Assembly: GCF_030272615.1 (NCBI RefSeq)
Contig: NC_081413.1
Span: 556,723,136-556,787,135, forward strand
Direction: 5' to 3'
Source: Cryptomeria japonica
Lineage: Eukaryota; Streptophyta; Pinopsida; Cupressales; Cupressaceae
DNA length: 64,000 bases
Part shown: positions 37,200 to 48,509 of the stretch, piece by piece
How the letters are laid out: every line of letters begins with the position of its first letter
How positions within the stretch are numbered: position 1 is the stretch's first letter
The notes under the pieces: model-generated
The model's input: the letters and a program-made list of their open reading frames with translations, nothing else
What the model was told of the DNA's origin: nothing
The model's database searches: none
Made by a program: the position numbers and the translations under genes

Positions 37200-39810
37200 A
37201 CTCTTATCAATTTTCACAATTTTGTAACATTTCTCAGATTCTATACATACCCAATCTAAAATGGTATTCTTCTAGTGCTTTTGTTCACTAAATCATTCTA
37301 GAAAAACTCAATTTTTGGTAACATCAAGACACAATCATCTATCCTTTTACCTATTAAAAAAATTGATAAGTTTCCAAAGTTTTATTTACTATTTTAATTT
37401 TTTCATTAGTCTATGGGTAATATACCAAACTAAAATTTAAATCAATATTCATCTTTTTAGACAACATTCTTAAAAAATGAACAAAATTAACATCTATGTC
37501 TAATAAAATACTTTTGTTTAATCCATATAATCATACTTTTTAAGAAATAAATCCAGTACATGCACAACATCATTAGTTTTCTTGGAAGCTATGAAATGTG
37601 CCATATTTAAAAATTTGTTGCTACTACAAAATTAGAATCAACTCTTCTTTGAGTTCTTAGCAATCCTAATACAAGATCCATACTAATATCATTTGACAGT
37701 CTCTTTGGTATGGGTAATGACTAACACAATATCACATTTTAAATATGTCCTTTTGCTACTAGAAAAATTCTTCAATTTTCACAAATTTCTCAACATCCAT
37801 AATCAACTTGAGCTAACAGTAATTTTCACTTACCTAGACCATTATTTAATCAATACCAAAATGAGTAGCTAATCCACCACTAATCTTCTTCTTGATAAAA
37901 TACTCTCATACAACTCTTGGGAATACACAACTGATTTCCTTTCAACAACTAAGTATCTTGGATTAGATAAGTTATGTCCATGCTTGCTAATACTTTGCAT
38001 GCTTTCTACACCTCAACAAAATTACCATCATTCCCATGCAAGTTCTTCTCTCATCAAACCAAAAAATTCAATTCTCATATCGATCAATTAACTACACCTT
38101 ATATTTAATGCACCTAGCACTCTATTGTATTTTCCACTTCTATGCTTCAACATGAATGAATAACTCTACATTTATTTAATCCATTTGACATATCTTTAAC
38201 TCAATTCACCTTGTCTATGAAAATTTGCAGTGTTTGAAAATTAGTATACAAATTTAATGTCTCTATTTGTTTAACATTTACACAACTATATAAAATTCTT
38301 GATCATAGACATAATATTCCTCTTAGCATCATTTTTTTTTATTAAAGTAAGCAATAGGTTTTCCTTCTTGAATCAATATTGTTTGAATCATTGTACTTCT
38401 TGCATCACAGTTTAATTAGAATTCAAATTTTGAGATTTTCAAAATCAATTGTTCTATAATTTTTTCTTCAACAACTTGAAGCTTTTAGCTTTTGTTGGTT
38501 GCGAAAATTCATTTAAACTCTTTTTAATCTCCTCTTGTAGTCTCAATTTAATAGGTGCATATATTTTAATGAAATTTATAATGAACCTCATATAGAAACT
38601 TTCTAAACCATGAAAACTTTGAATTCCGAAAATGATTATTACTATAGGCTACTCTACAATATCTCTAACCTCCTCTAGATCTATCTTTAGACCATTTGCA
38701 AATATAACAAAAACTAAGTATACTAATTTTTATTCATAAACTACATTTCTTCACATTCATTAACCACTCTTCTTTTCTTAAGTACTACAACACCAATCTA
38801 ATGTACTCCAAAAATTCTTTTTACTATTACTAAAACTGAAAATATCAGAATTTTTATGGCGATTCTTTAAAAGTTTCTTTATTAAGATCATAAATTACTA
38901 GACACAATAATAAATCCAAATGGCATAAGAAACTCTCCATACAAACCTTCCTTTATTTGAAAAATAGTTTCCCATTTGTTTTCTTCTCTAGTTCTACTAT
39001 GGTGATAACCACTTTTCAAATTTATTTTGTTGAAATTTTTAACTCCACTCAAGCAATCAATAAGGTCATCTATCATTGACAATGGATATTTCTACATTAT
39101 AGCAATCTTGATAGAGTTTGTATGCATCCCCCATTCTCCTTTGTTTGGAGTTAATAGAATTGGTATTGCATAAGGACTCAAACTTTCTTGGATAAATTCA
39201 TTCCTCAACAATTCTTTAACTTCTATTTTTAATAATTATTATTTAGTTGGTGTCAACCTATAAGCAACTTTTTTTCATGAACTCACTCCTGGAATCAAAT
39301 CCATGTTATTACTTATGCTTCTTACTGGTGGTATCCCCTTTCATTAATAATTTGATATAATATTGTTGTGCTTTGCCAACAATATTATTGTCTTCAATTG
39401 TGATTATGCATTAGCCTTTGCAACTTCTCCTATAGAAAAGCAATTGGGAATAGCATCATAACAAACACCTTCCTACTTAATTCCTTCCAAAAATTGCTTA
39501 CCATCTACTATTAACACTCTCATAATACCATTCACCTCTTCACTTTGGTCTTTGAAGAGTAAAAGTACATGCTTTTCTCCACCCTTTGTCAACTTATAAG
39601 TTTTCACCCTATCATCATTTATGGATTTCCCATCAAATCATCATAATTTAATCTTCTTCAATAGATCCTCTCAAACCATTGAAATACCTTGCTACCTTTT
39701 CTCAATCAAACTCATCAACCCTAATTGTCAACTTATAGAATTCCTTAATATAATCCTTCACATTCATTTCAGCTTGTCTAAGATTTTATAATTTCTTCAA
39801 CAATTAAATT
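37200..39810 (-). pseudogene. Decayed chromovirus-type Ty3/gypsy pol, minus strand
   Basis: The open piece at 39,082-38,888 reads MSMIDDLIDCLSGVKNF then INLKSGYH and MPFGF, the reverse transcriptase fingers/palm of gypsy elements. Integrase pieces follow to the left: around 37,740-37,620 the minus strand reads [20 protein letters not shown] then VDSNFVV, the start of the catalytic core in the wording typical of chromodomain-bearing gypsy elements. Around 37,560-37,480 come the VHVLDLF-like and following segments. Stops and frameshifts are frequent. The order RT then integrase, leftward, agrees with a minus-strand primer site at 39,814-39,824. A chromodomain itself was not seen. Confidence 0.75.
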
Positions 39811-39813
39811 TGA

Positions 39814-39824
39814 GCTTGATACCA
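39814..39824 (-). promoter_or_regulatory. Primer-binding site, minus strand
   Basis: The minus strand reads TGGTATCAAGC, close to the initiator-Met primer site and a variant common in gypsy elements. The LTR begins two bases away at 39,827 (TGATATGCCCC on the plus strand). Confidence 0.6.
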
Positions 39825-39826
39825 TA

Positions 39827-40350
39827 TGATATGCCCCAAAAAAGACAATGCTTTTCCCCTAAAAATTAAGGAAGTAAAATCTAATAACACATCAACGATT
39901 AGTTTGATTAACAAACAAACAACATTTTAAACTAAGATGTAAGTACTAACCAATTTGACTAACATATTTTACAAGGTGAAGTTGTGGCATTTCATAATGG
40001 TTCTCCTCATAGGTTTTGACGAGTTCAATTAGGTCAACTTGTTGTCATTATTAGACAAAATGTACATGGTTTTTATTCAAAAGACATCTATCAATGGCTA
40101 TAAATTATATGATGTTCAACATGTCATGTGACATTGTCAATATTGAGCTTCAGTGAGATTTTAGATCTTTTGTTTTTCTCAATTATAGGACATTTATTCA
40201 TTCCTTTTGTAATCATATCATATTCTAAAATGGAATATAGATAATCCAAAAATTGTGTGATAAGATAGATGAAAGTCTCAAGTTATAGTGTTATGCTTTA
40301 TAAAAACTAGTTAGAATTGAACAAGTTTCATAAGATAATTAAACCATATC
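39827..40350 (-). mobile_element. 5' LTR remnant of the chromovirus-type element
   Basis: The left edge is set by the primer site; the right edge is not visible. The matching left-hand LTR was not found, so the element is truncated or rearranged. Confidence 0.4.
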
Positions 40351-42039
40351 ACGAGGAGGTATTCTAAGATCAGCATTCACGTGGAGCCGAAGGGTGTGTC
40401 ATGTCATTAAGAGTCTATCATCTAAATTGAACAAGTGCATGAAAGGAGAGAGAGGACCCACTAGTTGAGCATCCTAACTCCATGCCTCTCAAAATCCTAC
40501 GTGAAAATTTCAAATCTCCCAGTTTTTTACAGCAGCTTACTTGACAAGTCCCCTACTAATAACTAAGGCTTTAGGGCCACATCATCGCATATGATGCCAC
40601 ATTAGCATGTTTCTATTTCCTTTTCTTCCAACAATATCCATGAGCTTTCTCCTAAAGATGCATAGAGACTATCAGAGAAGCCTCTAGTTGATTCAATAAG
40701 AAAAAAAAATGTGCCAGCGAGAATCAAACACACAAGCATCCAGGTTTCTTCTTCTCTTTGGAAACTGCTCACCAGGAGTGGAATGCAGCAGTGTCTAGCG
40801 AAGTAGATATAACTTGCTCACTGTTCATGTCATCACGTAATCTTTTAGTAGATTAGTTGCAACCATGAAACACCTTTGGTCGGTTGAATACAAATTTTAA
40901 CCTCTTTTATTTGCTCTTGGTTGGCACAGCATGACTTGCTCCAGATCTAGACAGGCATTCATATTCATCTGCCATGTGCCATGTAGCTTTTTAAGCAATC
41001 TGTATAAATATTATTTATATTTGAAAAAAGATGGCAGAGTGATGAAAAATGAAGATATCATATACAGAGTTTGATCTTCATAAAGTCGTGTCCTCTTGTA
41101 ACAGGCGGTCACCTCTTGGAAATACCCAAGTGCCACCTTTAGTGTTACAAACTGACTTAGACAAACAAATGTTATTTTCAGTGACAACGTATGGCACATG
41201 ACAAACATCAGAAACAACATAAAAAGTGCCTGTCACGTAGCCTCATTCTTGAAATTAATATATGAGAACCATGAGGAATTAACAATCTGAGTTTAGTGTT
41301 TAAGGCCTGACAAAGAAAACTGCAGAATAAGCGTCAAAATCAATAACCTCGGATTGTTTAGTTATACTTTAAGGAACCACAAACTTATTGGTCCCAGTTT
41401 AGCATTTTCTCCTTAGCAAGGGATCACATCATAATCAATGATAATTACAAGTGTGGTTGACAACCTTTATATATGGAAATGAAGATGAAAAAGGCAGAAC
41501 ACCTTGGTTTTGGAGATCAAGGATCTGCTTAGGAGAGTAATAGTGACTTTCTAACCTTAGCACATAGAGATGAGGTAAACCTTTAGAACAACAAATTTAT
41601 TTACAATAACGGAGTGATACCATCTGATGCACGACATAGATTGCAAATGTAGACGAACATTTATTTACAAATATGTGTCTCGTTTTACAAGCTCCGATCT
41701 TGTAATCTTTAGAGTATTTGATCAATACAGTCTGCAAGGCGATGGATAAGAGGAATCACTGAAGACAGGCACCTAAGTCTTCCAAACTAAAAATAGAAGA
41801 TGCTATATTCCTTCATTTCACCGTAAGAGCGTTAAAGACTTTCATGTAGATCATGTACCTCTGAAGAGCAACCTAATACCTGAAGTATAGAATTTAAACA
41901 ATTTCATTTGCCATCTAGCTGTAATGTAGCAGTCTATCAAAAAATGTAATTGGCATGTCCCTCAAATGTGCTTTGCAAATTCGAAACCAGAAACTTAAGA
42001 GACAAATAATCATGGGATGATATCATTATCCTCCTCCAG
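40351..42039. other. 3' flank/3' UTR of the BRX-domain gene; nothing else recognised
   Basis: This lies downstream of the minus-strand gene ending at 42,040. The part nearest the gene is likely 3' UTR; minus-strand AATAAA-type sites occur near 41,590 and 41,660, but the used site is not determinable. No open frame or TE motif recognised. Confidence 0.35.
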
Positions 42040-42704
42040 TCAGATTTCAGTCACAGAACTGTCAATTCCATGCAAGTTGTATCTTTCAGTTACCCTCCCA
42101 TGATTTTCTGACCACCATAATTTCGCTTGCTGCTCACTAAATCTTTTTCGGCTGCGCGACATATATAATCATTATACATAAAATGTTTGAAGTTTCTAAA
42201 ACTCACTGCAGACACAGGTTACGAAACCAACTTTTAGAGTTTTAAGCTATTAATAAAAGCCGTTTCCATAAGATTTTACCAAATGAAAAGAACCTTGTCA
42301 AGTGACACATACCTGAATCTCACACGTTTAAGGTATTTTGTACCATCTGGAAGTGACAAAAGAGTAAGGTACACACCGGTTTCATCTTCCTCAACCTTCT
42401 CTATCTCTGCTTCATGCCCATTATCCACTTCCCTTTTGGGTAATCCTGAGTAGTTGTAATCTGATGACCTTGTAGTTTCTAGAGGCAAAATTCTATTGAC
42501 CTCATTATCTAAGCACACTTTCTCATTGCTTCTATTAACTCCTGTAGTTGGAGGCAAAATTGAAATGTGGTTCAAAACCTCTTGGTGGTCAACTGCTAAA
42601 GCAATGTTCGAAATTGCTGATTTAAGTATTAAATTTGAGGCCAACGTTGGGCTGAGACCATTATTAACATATTCTCCAGGTAATTTCTCCGCCATGTCCT
42701 TCAA
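42040..42704 (-). CDS. 3' exons of a PRAF-type (RCC1/FYVE) protein with C-terminal BRX domain
   Basis: Two exons are visible on the minus strand. The upstream exon (42,704-42,313, 392 bp) follows a CTCTAG acceptor, starts LKDMAEKLP and ends in LKRVRF plus two bases. The 161-bp intron (42,312-42,152) has GTATGT and GCAG ends. The last exon (42,151-42,040) completes the split Ser codon, reads SRKRFSEQQAKLWW, ENHGRVTERYN and stops with TGA. Together they contain a complete BRX domain (GVYLTLLSLPDG, LKRVRFSRKRF, WWSEN, RYN), a protein-interaction module. The preceding LKDMAEKLP is the end of the coiled coil that plant PRAF proteins (PH, RCC1 repeats, FYVE finger, BRX) carry before the BRX domain. 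No stop or frameshift was found. The upstream exons are not recognised, so this is a partial gene or an orphaned 3' end. Some track tools would call the exon start as Met, but the codon is TTG after the acceptor. Confidence 0.85.
42152..42312 (-). other. Intron splitting the BRX domain
   Basis: Donor CAG/GTATGTG at 42,312 and acceptor GTCGCGCAG/C at 42,152. Splicing joins AG and C into a Ser codon and keeps the BRX frame (VRF-S-RKRF). Confidence 0.85.
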
Positions 42705-45690
42705 CTAGAGGAAATAGACAAGCATAACAGTAGCACTTCAATTAGTTTTATGTTCAAATAAATTTTTCAGATTACATTTAGTAAGACTAAGTTATTGATT
42801 TTTTAAAGTATTTATTTTTCCTTTTCACCACAAGACAGAGCATACACTTTGAGAAACTATTTCCATTCAGCAACATCCAGGAGAGTTCATGCAGGGAACA
42901 TGAATTTAATAGAAATAAAAACATGGACATACGAAAATGATATTATAAAGTTAAGGAAAATAATGTCTAAGAATGACGAAGCATGGAAGCTAATAAAGAG
43001 TCGGATCTTTCCAGGTCAGGGATTAGAAACAAGAAATAGAGTTAAAGTAACAACACCGGTAAATATTACACATATTTCTGAAGTTTAGCATATCTACAAA
43101 AGAAGCTGAAATAAAAAAGTGGTAGATATTTGAAGAAAATGCAATGTGTTTGATGAATTAATGTTACTGAGAATTCTCCAAGGCATTATAAGATGAAGGT
43201 ATAGATTACAGAATTAAAAACAAATATATAAAAAACTATATTTGAATTTTTTAAATGCAAATAAATAAAAAATAAATAACATAAACAAACGAAAAGAAGG
43301 TCAAATTTAAGTACTTTATGCAGTCAACACATTGATTCCATAATCCATCTGATAGACTGATAATCATGGTATCAAGCATGATTTATTTATATTTCAACAT
43401 CTCATCAATGATTACATTGTAAGGAGACGTGACTCACAAAAACAGCTAAGAGATGTCAAAAAAAATGATGCATCAAGCATAATTTAGCTAATAAATCATG
43501 ATAACAAGAGGAAAGTATGATATTCTGCTAATGAAGGCATCAATAGTATCAGGAAGTTGGTAAAATAAATGACTGGAATTATTTTATTTTTTTCTGAATC
43601 AGGTTACTTCTATGAATTTGATCTCAAATGGAAGATGCCTTGGTGTTTTGATTCTAATAGCCCAGATTGATCAAATGACAAAGATTGAAAAAAAGTTGAA
43701 GGCTGTGAGCAAAGCTCTCAATAAGTGGTAAAAATATATTTCCTGATACAATGTTGGGATTGTTTCTCTCTGATAACTAACTCGTTGACTTCAATTAGAA
43801 TGATGAGGCATCATGAAGAGTGTCAACAGGAATTTACCACTCCTGAAGATTCTTCTATTTTGTATCATCCATGAAACTTAAGTTTGACAGATCTTCTTTC
43901 AATGTCATGATAAATGTCCTAACCGAACACTCCACCATTCAAAGCTGATAATGTCATAATTGTTTTGCACCAGGGGCTCCAAAATATTAGGCAAATTCCA
44001 AGAATACGCAAGCCTATTCCCGAAACAAGAAGAAGACTAAAAGGAATCCCCAGTTGAGTTTTTTTTCCTATGTCTAGCTAGAGATTTGAATGCATCAAAT
44101 AAACATATATGTCAAGAAACCGAAGGCTAGGCTACCAGAGAGAACTTCATTCTTGAATCAAGCATTTAGTGCATGTTGGCTAAGATAACCTTTTTGATAG
44201 AAAGAGGTGAGAAAAACACTGAGGTTCCCTTATTTGATGCAATAAAAAAAGTATACTCTTAAGGAATCCAGTTTGTTCTTCATTAAAGGATTTCTTCTGG
44301 GCAAGCATCCTTGTCAAGATGAGGATTATGTCCCATTTACACCAAGCTTGTTCTTTTAAGAAAACATCCCAGGGATGTTCAAGTTTCTTTAAAAAGTGGG
44401 GGACAAGAAAGGACATCCCATCCCATACACAAAACATAACAGACATCCTGGATACAGACCTAATCCCCCTAAAACCCACACATGGTGAACACTGGTTCCG
44501 GCAAGTAGAAGATATAGAAAAGACAATCTTGTGATTCAAATGGCAGTTTCTAATTCTTTATGGTTTGAAAGTGATTGATAATTCTCCCTTGCTACCCATC
44601 TCTACAAGATCTTTCCATCTTATAACGAGCCATTATGCACTCCTCAAATGGTTAGCCACATGATCCATAACATAACTTATTTTTGAGGCTACATCTCTTG
44701 TACGATAGGTCTACTTGTGAGCCACTCTGACAACCGCCACCTCACCATATCCTATAGTGGTTGCATACATAGAATATATCCATCAGCACCACATTGATTT
44801 TGTTCCTAACTTTCAAAGTATAGTCCATTGTTCCTCCTTGGGCCAAGTCAAACTCTAGAAAACTAATGATTAATTCCATATCATTCCTTTCCTCAACTAT
44901 CAGCGGATTCAGAGAAAGCTTCTGCACAGCTCCAAGATAGAACCCTCAGTCTCACAACATCAATGTTTGAATCTTGTCCTCTTGTTTCATTGCATCACAT
45001 ACATTTCATTCATATTACCTAGCAGCTTCACTTTCAGAAATTCATACTCTTTGACACAACCACTATATTACACTTTTCTAGATATTAATAGATTATATTT
45101 TTTTCCATGCAGATCATCAAGTTTTGGAGCTTGGTTCCACATATGGAGATCCTTTTGGCATTGATGAAGCATTTTTTTCATGGCAATATTCCATTCCCTC
45201 ATCTCATTCAACATTTAGACTATCCATTTCAGGGTTCCGTCTTTACAATGGATGTTCTCATTATTTTCCCGTTACAAGATCTAACACCAAAAGGCTTTTT
45301 CAAATCAGGTTCTAGATCTAGTCTTCTTGAGGGTTTCTACTGATTATCCTCTACCAAATCAAGTCTCTTTAGAAACCATCAATAAGGAAGTTACTTTAGC
45401 AATGGTTTTTGGCAAATCGGCACCACAACCACTTAGCAAAGTAAAAACTCTTCACATAAAAGCATCTGATCAAAGATATTCTTGTGCCATCAGAAAGCAC
45501 ACTCGGAGCTTTCTCATAGGCAATCAATTTCAAAAATTTAAGTTTTATTAGGGAATTATGCACTTGAGAATTCAGGAGTCTACAACTTTGTACACTGATT
45601 TTTTGTAGTCACAACAATGTTTAGAAAGAGGGAAATCATCTCATCTTCCTATCTGAATCTGATTGAGAACATTCACATATAAGCTTTGGT
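42705..45690. other. Probable intron or 5' flank of the BRX-domain gene
   Basis: The CTCTAG acceptor at the right side of the upstream exon means that the transcript continues to the right, so at least part of this stretch should be intron. I searched for the coiled-coil exon that normally precedes (a KSLTAQ-like end), for FYVE cysteines and for RCC1 motifs and found none. Short open frames near 44.2-44.5 and 45.1-45.5 kb resemble no family I know. Confidence 0.4.
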
Positions 45691-45954
45691 GGGTCCTCTT
45701 CCTTAATCTGCGATAGCTTCAAAAAATACAAAGGAAGTCTCATGTGAATTTTTTAGTACCACTTCTTTTGAATACACCCTTGCAAGTCAGGCCAAAACCA
45801 AAGCTAAAGTCATATAGGATGTAGGATCCTCTTTCTGGTCCGCAATAGCTTCAAAAAATACAAAGGAAGTCTTATGTGAATTAATCAGTGCCAACTCTTT
45901 TGAATCGAACCTTGCAAGTTGGGCCCAAAACCAAGCTAAAGTCATATAGGATGT
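45691..45954. repeat. Tandem duplication, two copies of 132 bp
   Basis: ATAGCTTCAAAAAATACAAA and CATATAGGATGT recur with an exact 132-bp offset (45,713 and 45,845; 45,811 and 45,943). Between them GAAGTCTnATGTGAATT and CTTGCAAGTnnGGCC recur too. About one base in eight differs. Confidence 0.85.
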
Positions 45955-46169
45955 GTTCCAGACAAGGCATCTGCAAAATCAATTGTGAGAAAGTATAGTA
46001 TAGTCAGTTGCTTTTTAGCTAGAGGTAGAAGTTAGCTAGAAGAAGTCAATATCCTTGAGCTTAACAACAACATCAATGGCAAGAAGCTTGACTTTGGTTA
46101 TGAAGCCTTGGAGCGTACTTCAAACCTCGCCTAGACACCACTGATGAAGACAATATATGGATTATGGAC

Positions 46170-47556
46170 TTTAGACTGTCAATCTGCACGACTCCATCAT
46201 TTACGCACCTCCTAGATCACACCATTCATCTTGGGCAACTTTCTTTTTACCCTGATAGCTGATCCCTTGGTCAAATGTGAAAGATCTGTCATGCTATTTC
46301 CTCCATCGCCTCAATCTTCTCAATCGCTCTTAGCTGGCTCGCAGTTCTCTTCTAGACCTCGAGCCTCAAACCCCTACAATAGCTCTGCAACATGTCCCGT
46401 GATTTGTGTGACTTTTCATTAAAGTTGACCAACCCTGCAACAACCCTGTCGATGTACATTTCATCTTTATCCAAACACAGGCTCGCCACGTTGATTCCAT
46501 GTGGCATCCATATCGACCAACTGCCAGCTTGGCACTTCATGTTGGTCCAGATAGGATCACCGACCAGCCACTCTACAGGTTCCTCTTTCTTTCCGGTTTG
46601 CTAACCCTGCCGGTATCACACACTGTACCGGTAACCTCATCATGTCTGCATTCTATTGAACTGTGGGTGGAACACCTTGACTGGTCGTCAGACATGTCTT
46701 TCTTGAGCATGCTCATTTCCACAAGGTGGGGAGTCATTTGCATCTGTACCTCGCTCATATTATCGGTGGGCTTACATACCGGTTACCACTCTTGATGACA
46801 CCAGTCATCAACCTTCACTAGACTCCTTCATCGGTCAAGCCATTCTCCACTGACTGTATCTACTCAATTGGTTTGTCTGAATGACAAACACATCACTCAT
46901 CTACTGTATCAATATCTCAGCATGTCTTCTCTATCAGTCAAGAGAATGCACTTAAGGCATTCCCTCAATTCACCGGTGGATCTAGTGTGATCCTTCAAGT
47001 ACTTGCCTTTACCTCTTTACTCTTATCTCACCAAACTATAATGCACTCAATGCATATAGGAGATAAGCTCCACTTACTTGGAGTAACACCTTGTCATCTG
47101 CTCATGTGAGTTCCCTGTTTGTGCAACATATCTTCAAACAGGCACATGTGATCCGGTGTGGACACACTCACTGTTAGTCATTGCTTCTCATGATGACTGC
47201 ATCTTCAACCAGTGAGGGTCCTGTAGTTTTGCAACCTCACAGCACACCGGTTCATTCTTCTCTTCCAGTGTTGATGTGATTCTGATAGCATTCCGCCTCT
47301 TCATCATATGCACCAACTCAAACATCTTGCTCATCCTCCTTGAACTCTGGTCATGACCTTTGCAGGCTAACATCCACTTTCTTGGTTGATCTGACTTCCC
47401 AAGTCAAAACATCACTTACCAGTTGACATCCTTTCCTTACCGGTGATCTGCAACACAAGGTGATATCAAAGATATCTCAACCTATACTTCCTCCTTGACA
47501 GTGTTGCACATACATCTCTCATATCGGTTGATATCAATGACAACACAATGCCAACA
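46170..47556 (-). repeat. Truncated 3' LTR of the gag-only element
   Basis: Collinear with 51,351-52,723 with a few percent differences and a 14-bp or so indel near 46,600. Similarity stops abruptly at about 46,170, within a shared TTTAGACTG; the 950 bp that complete the LTR at 50,400-51,350 are missing. The adjoining sequence on the left is unrelated. Confidence 0.85.
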
Positions 47557-47570
47557 ATCTCCCCCTTTGG
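47557..47570 (-). promoter_or_regulatory. Polypurine tract
   Basis: The minus strand reads CCAAAGGGGGAGAT immediately before the TGTTGG LTR start. Confidence 0.8.
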
Positions 47571-48509
47571 CATTGATGTCAGCTCATGTAGTATCCGGCA
47601 TACTACAATCATTCTTCTCCCCCTTTGACAATAATGACAAAGGGTACTGTCAGGGGAATCATTCCTCCCCATATTTACCAGTTACAGACCGATTTTGAAT
47701 GGATGCAACACTTCCTTTGATACCACTAGTTATCTTGTCACCATTTGTTACATCTTCTCAAATCAAGGCACCTGCTAGTCATCCTGCAACACCTCTGCAA
47801 TTTTCATCTCCTGTAGTTTGGGCAGTTTATTATCCTTGCAAGTTCAAGCACATTGGCTCAACATCATGAGCACTTGAACTCCCCCTGAGTCATACACTTT
47901 AGGTTCTTATCTCCGGTTAGGTATAGTACCGAGACTCCAATCTCCTCCATCTACCGGTTTAGCTGTGAACATGAGATCATCTGATGATCTTTCAGCTTCA
48001 TTATTTCATCACAGTCTATGACATGATCCTTAGACTACACAATGCCATACAATGTTATCATCATGCCATAAAGTAAACAGGTTAGCCCAAAAACAATGCA
48101 TGCCTGCATGATCAACCACGGGCCAACATATGTCATTCAGGTATTTTCTAGTACCACCTGAGACATAACTCCACATTCCATGCTACCGGGGCTATTGCAA
48201 TGATCTCCAACTTCATTGTCTTACATAACCTGCATGTACCTGTCTAACATTTATGCCAGTAACATCCTGCACATACCAGTTACATTTGATGCCAATTGTT
48301 AACCTTCACTCTTTGAAACATGCAGTGGTGATCCAACACTGATCTGTAGGTGTGTAGTCAATGCAGTCTTCTACACACACTTATCACCCCTTTTTTTGTT
48401 TTGTTTCTCTTTTACATCGGCAACAACATGTTCTTCCATGTTGTCATCTTTGCTGAGGGGGTGAATGATAAATTCAATGTGCCACTCCCCTTGAGGTCTT
48501 GCATCTCCT
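47571..48509 (-). other. Non-coding tail of the gag-only element
   Basis: This lies where pol would be expected. It has stops in all frames and no pol motif; a second GGGGGAG tract (minus strand) occurs near 47,880. Confidence 0.55.

Noticed and set aside
44180-45551. Short open frames that might be exons of the BRX-domain gene or another gene
   Set aside because: No RCC1, PH, FYVE or coiled-coil pattern, and several frames overlap with no preference.
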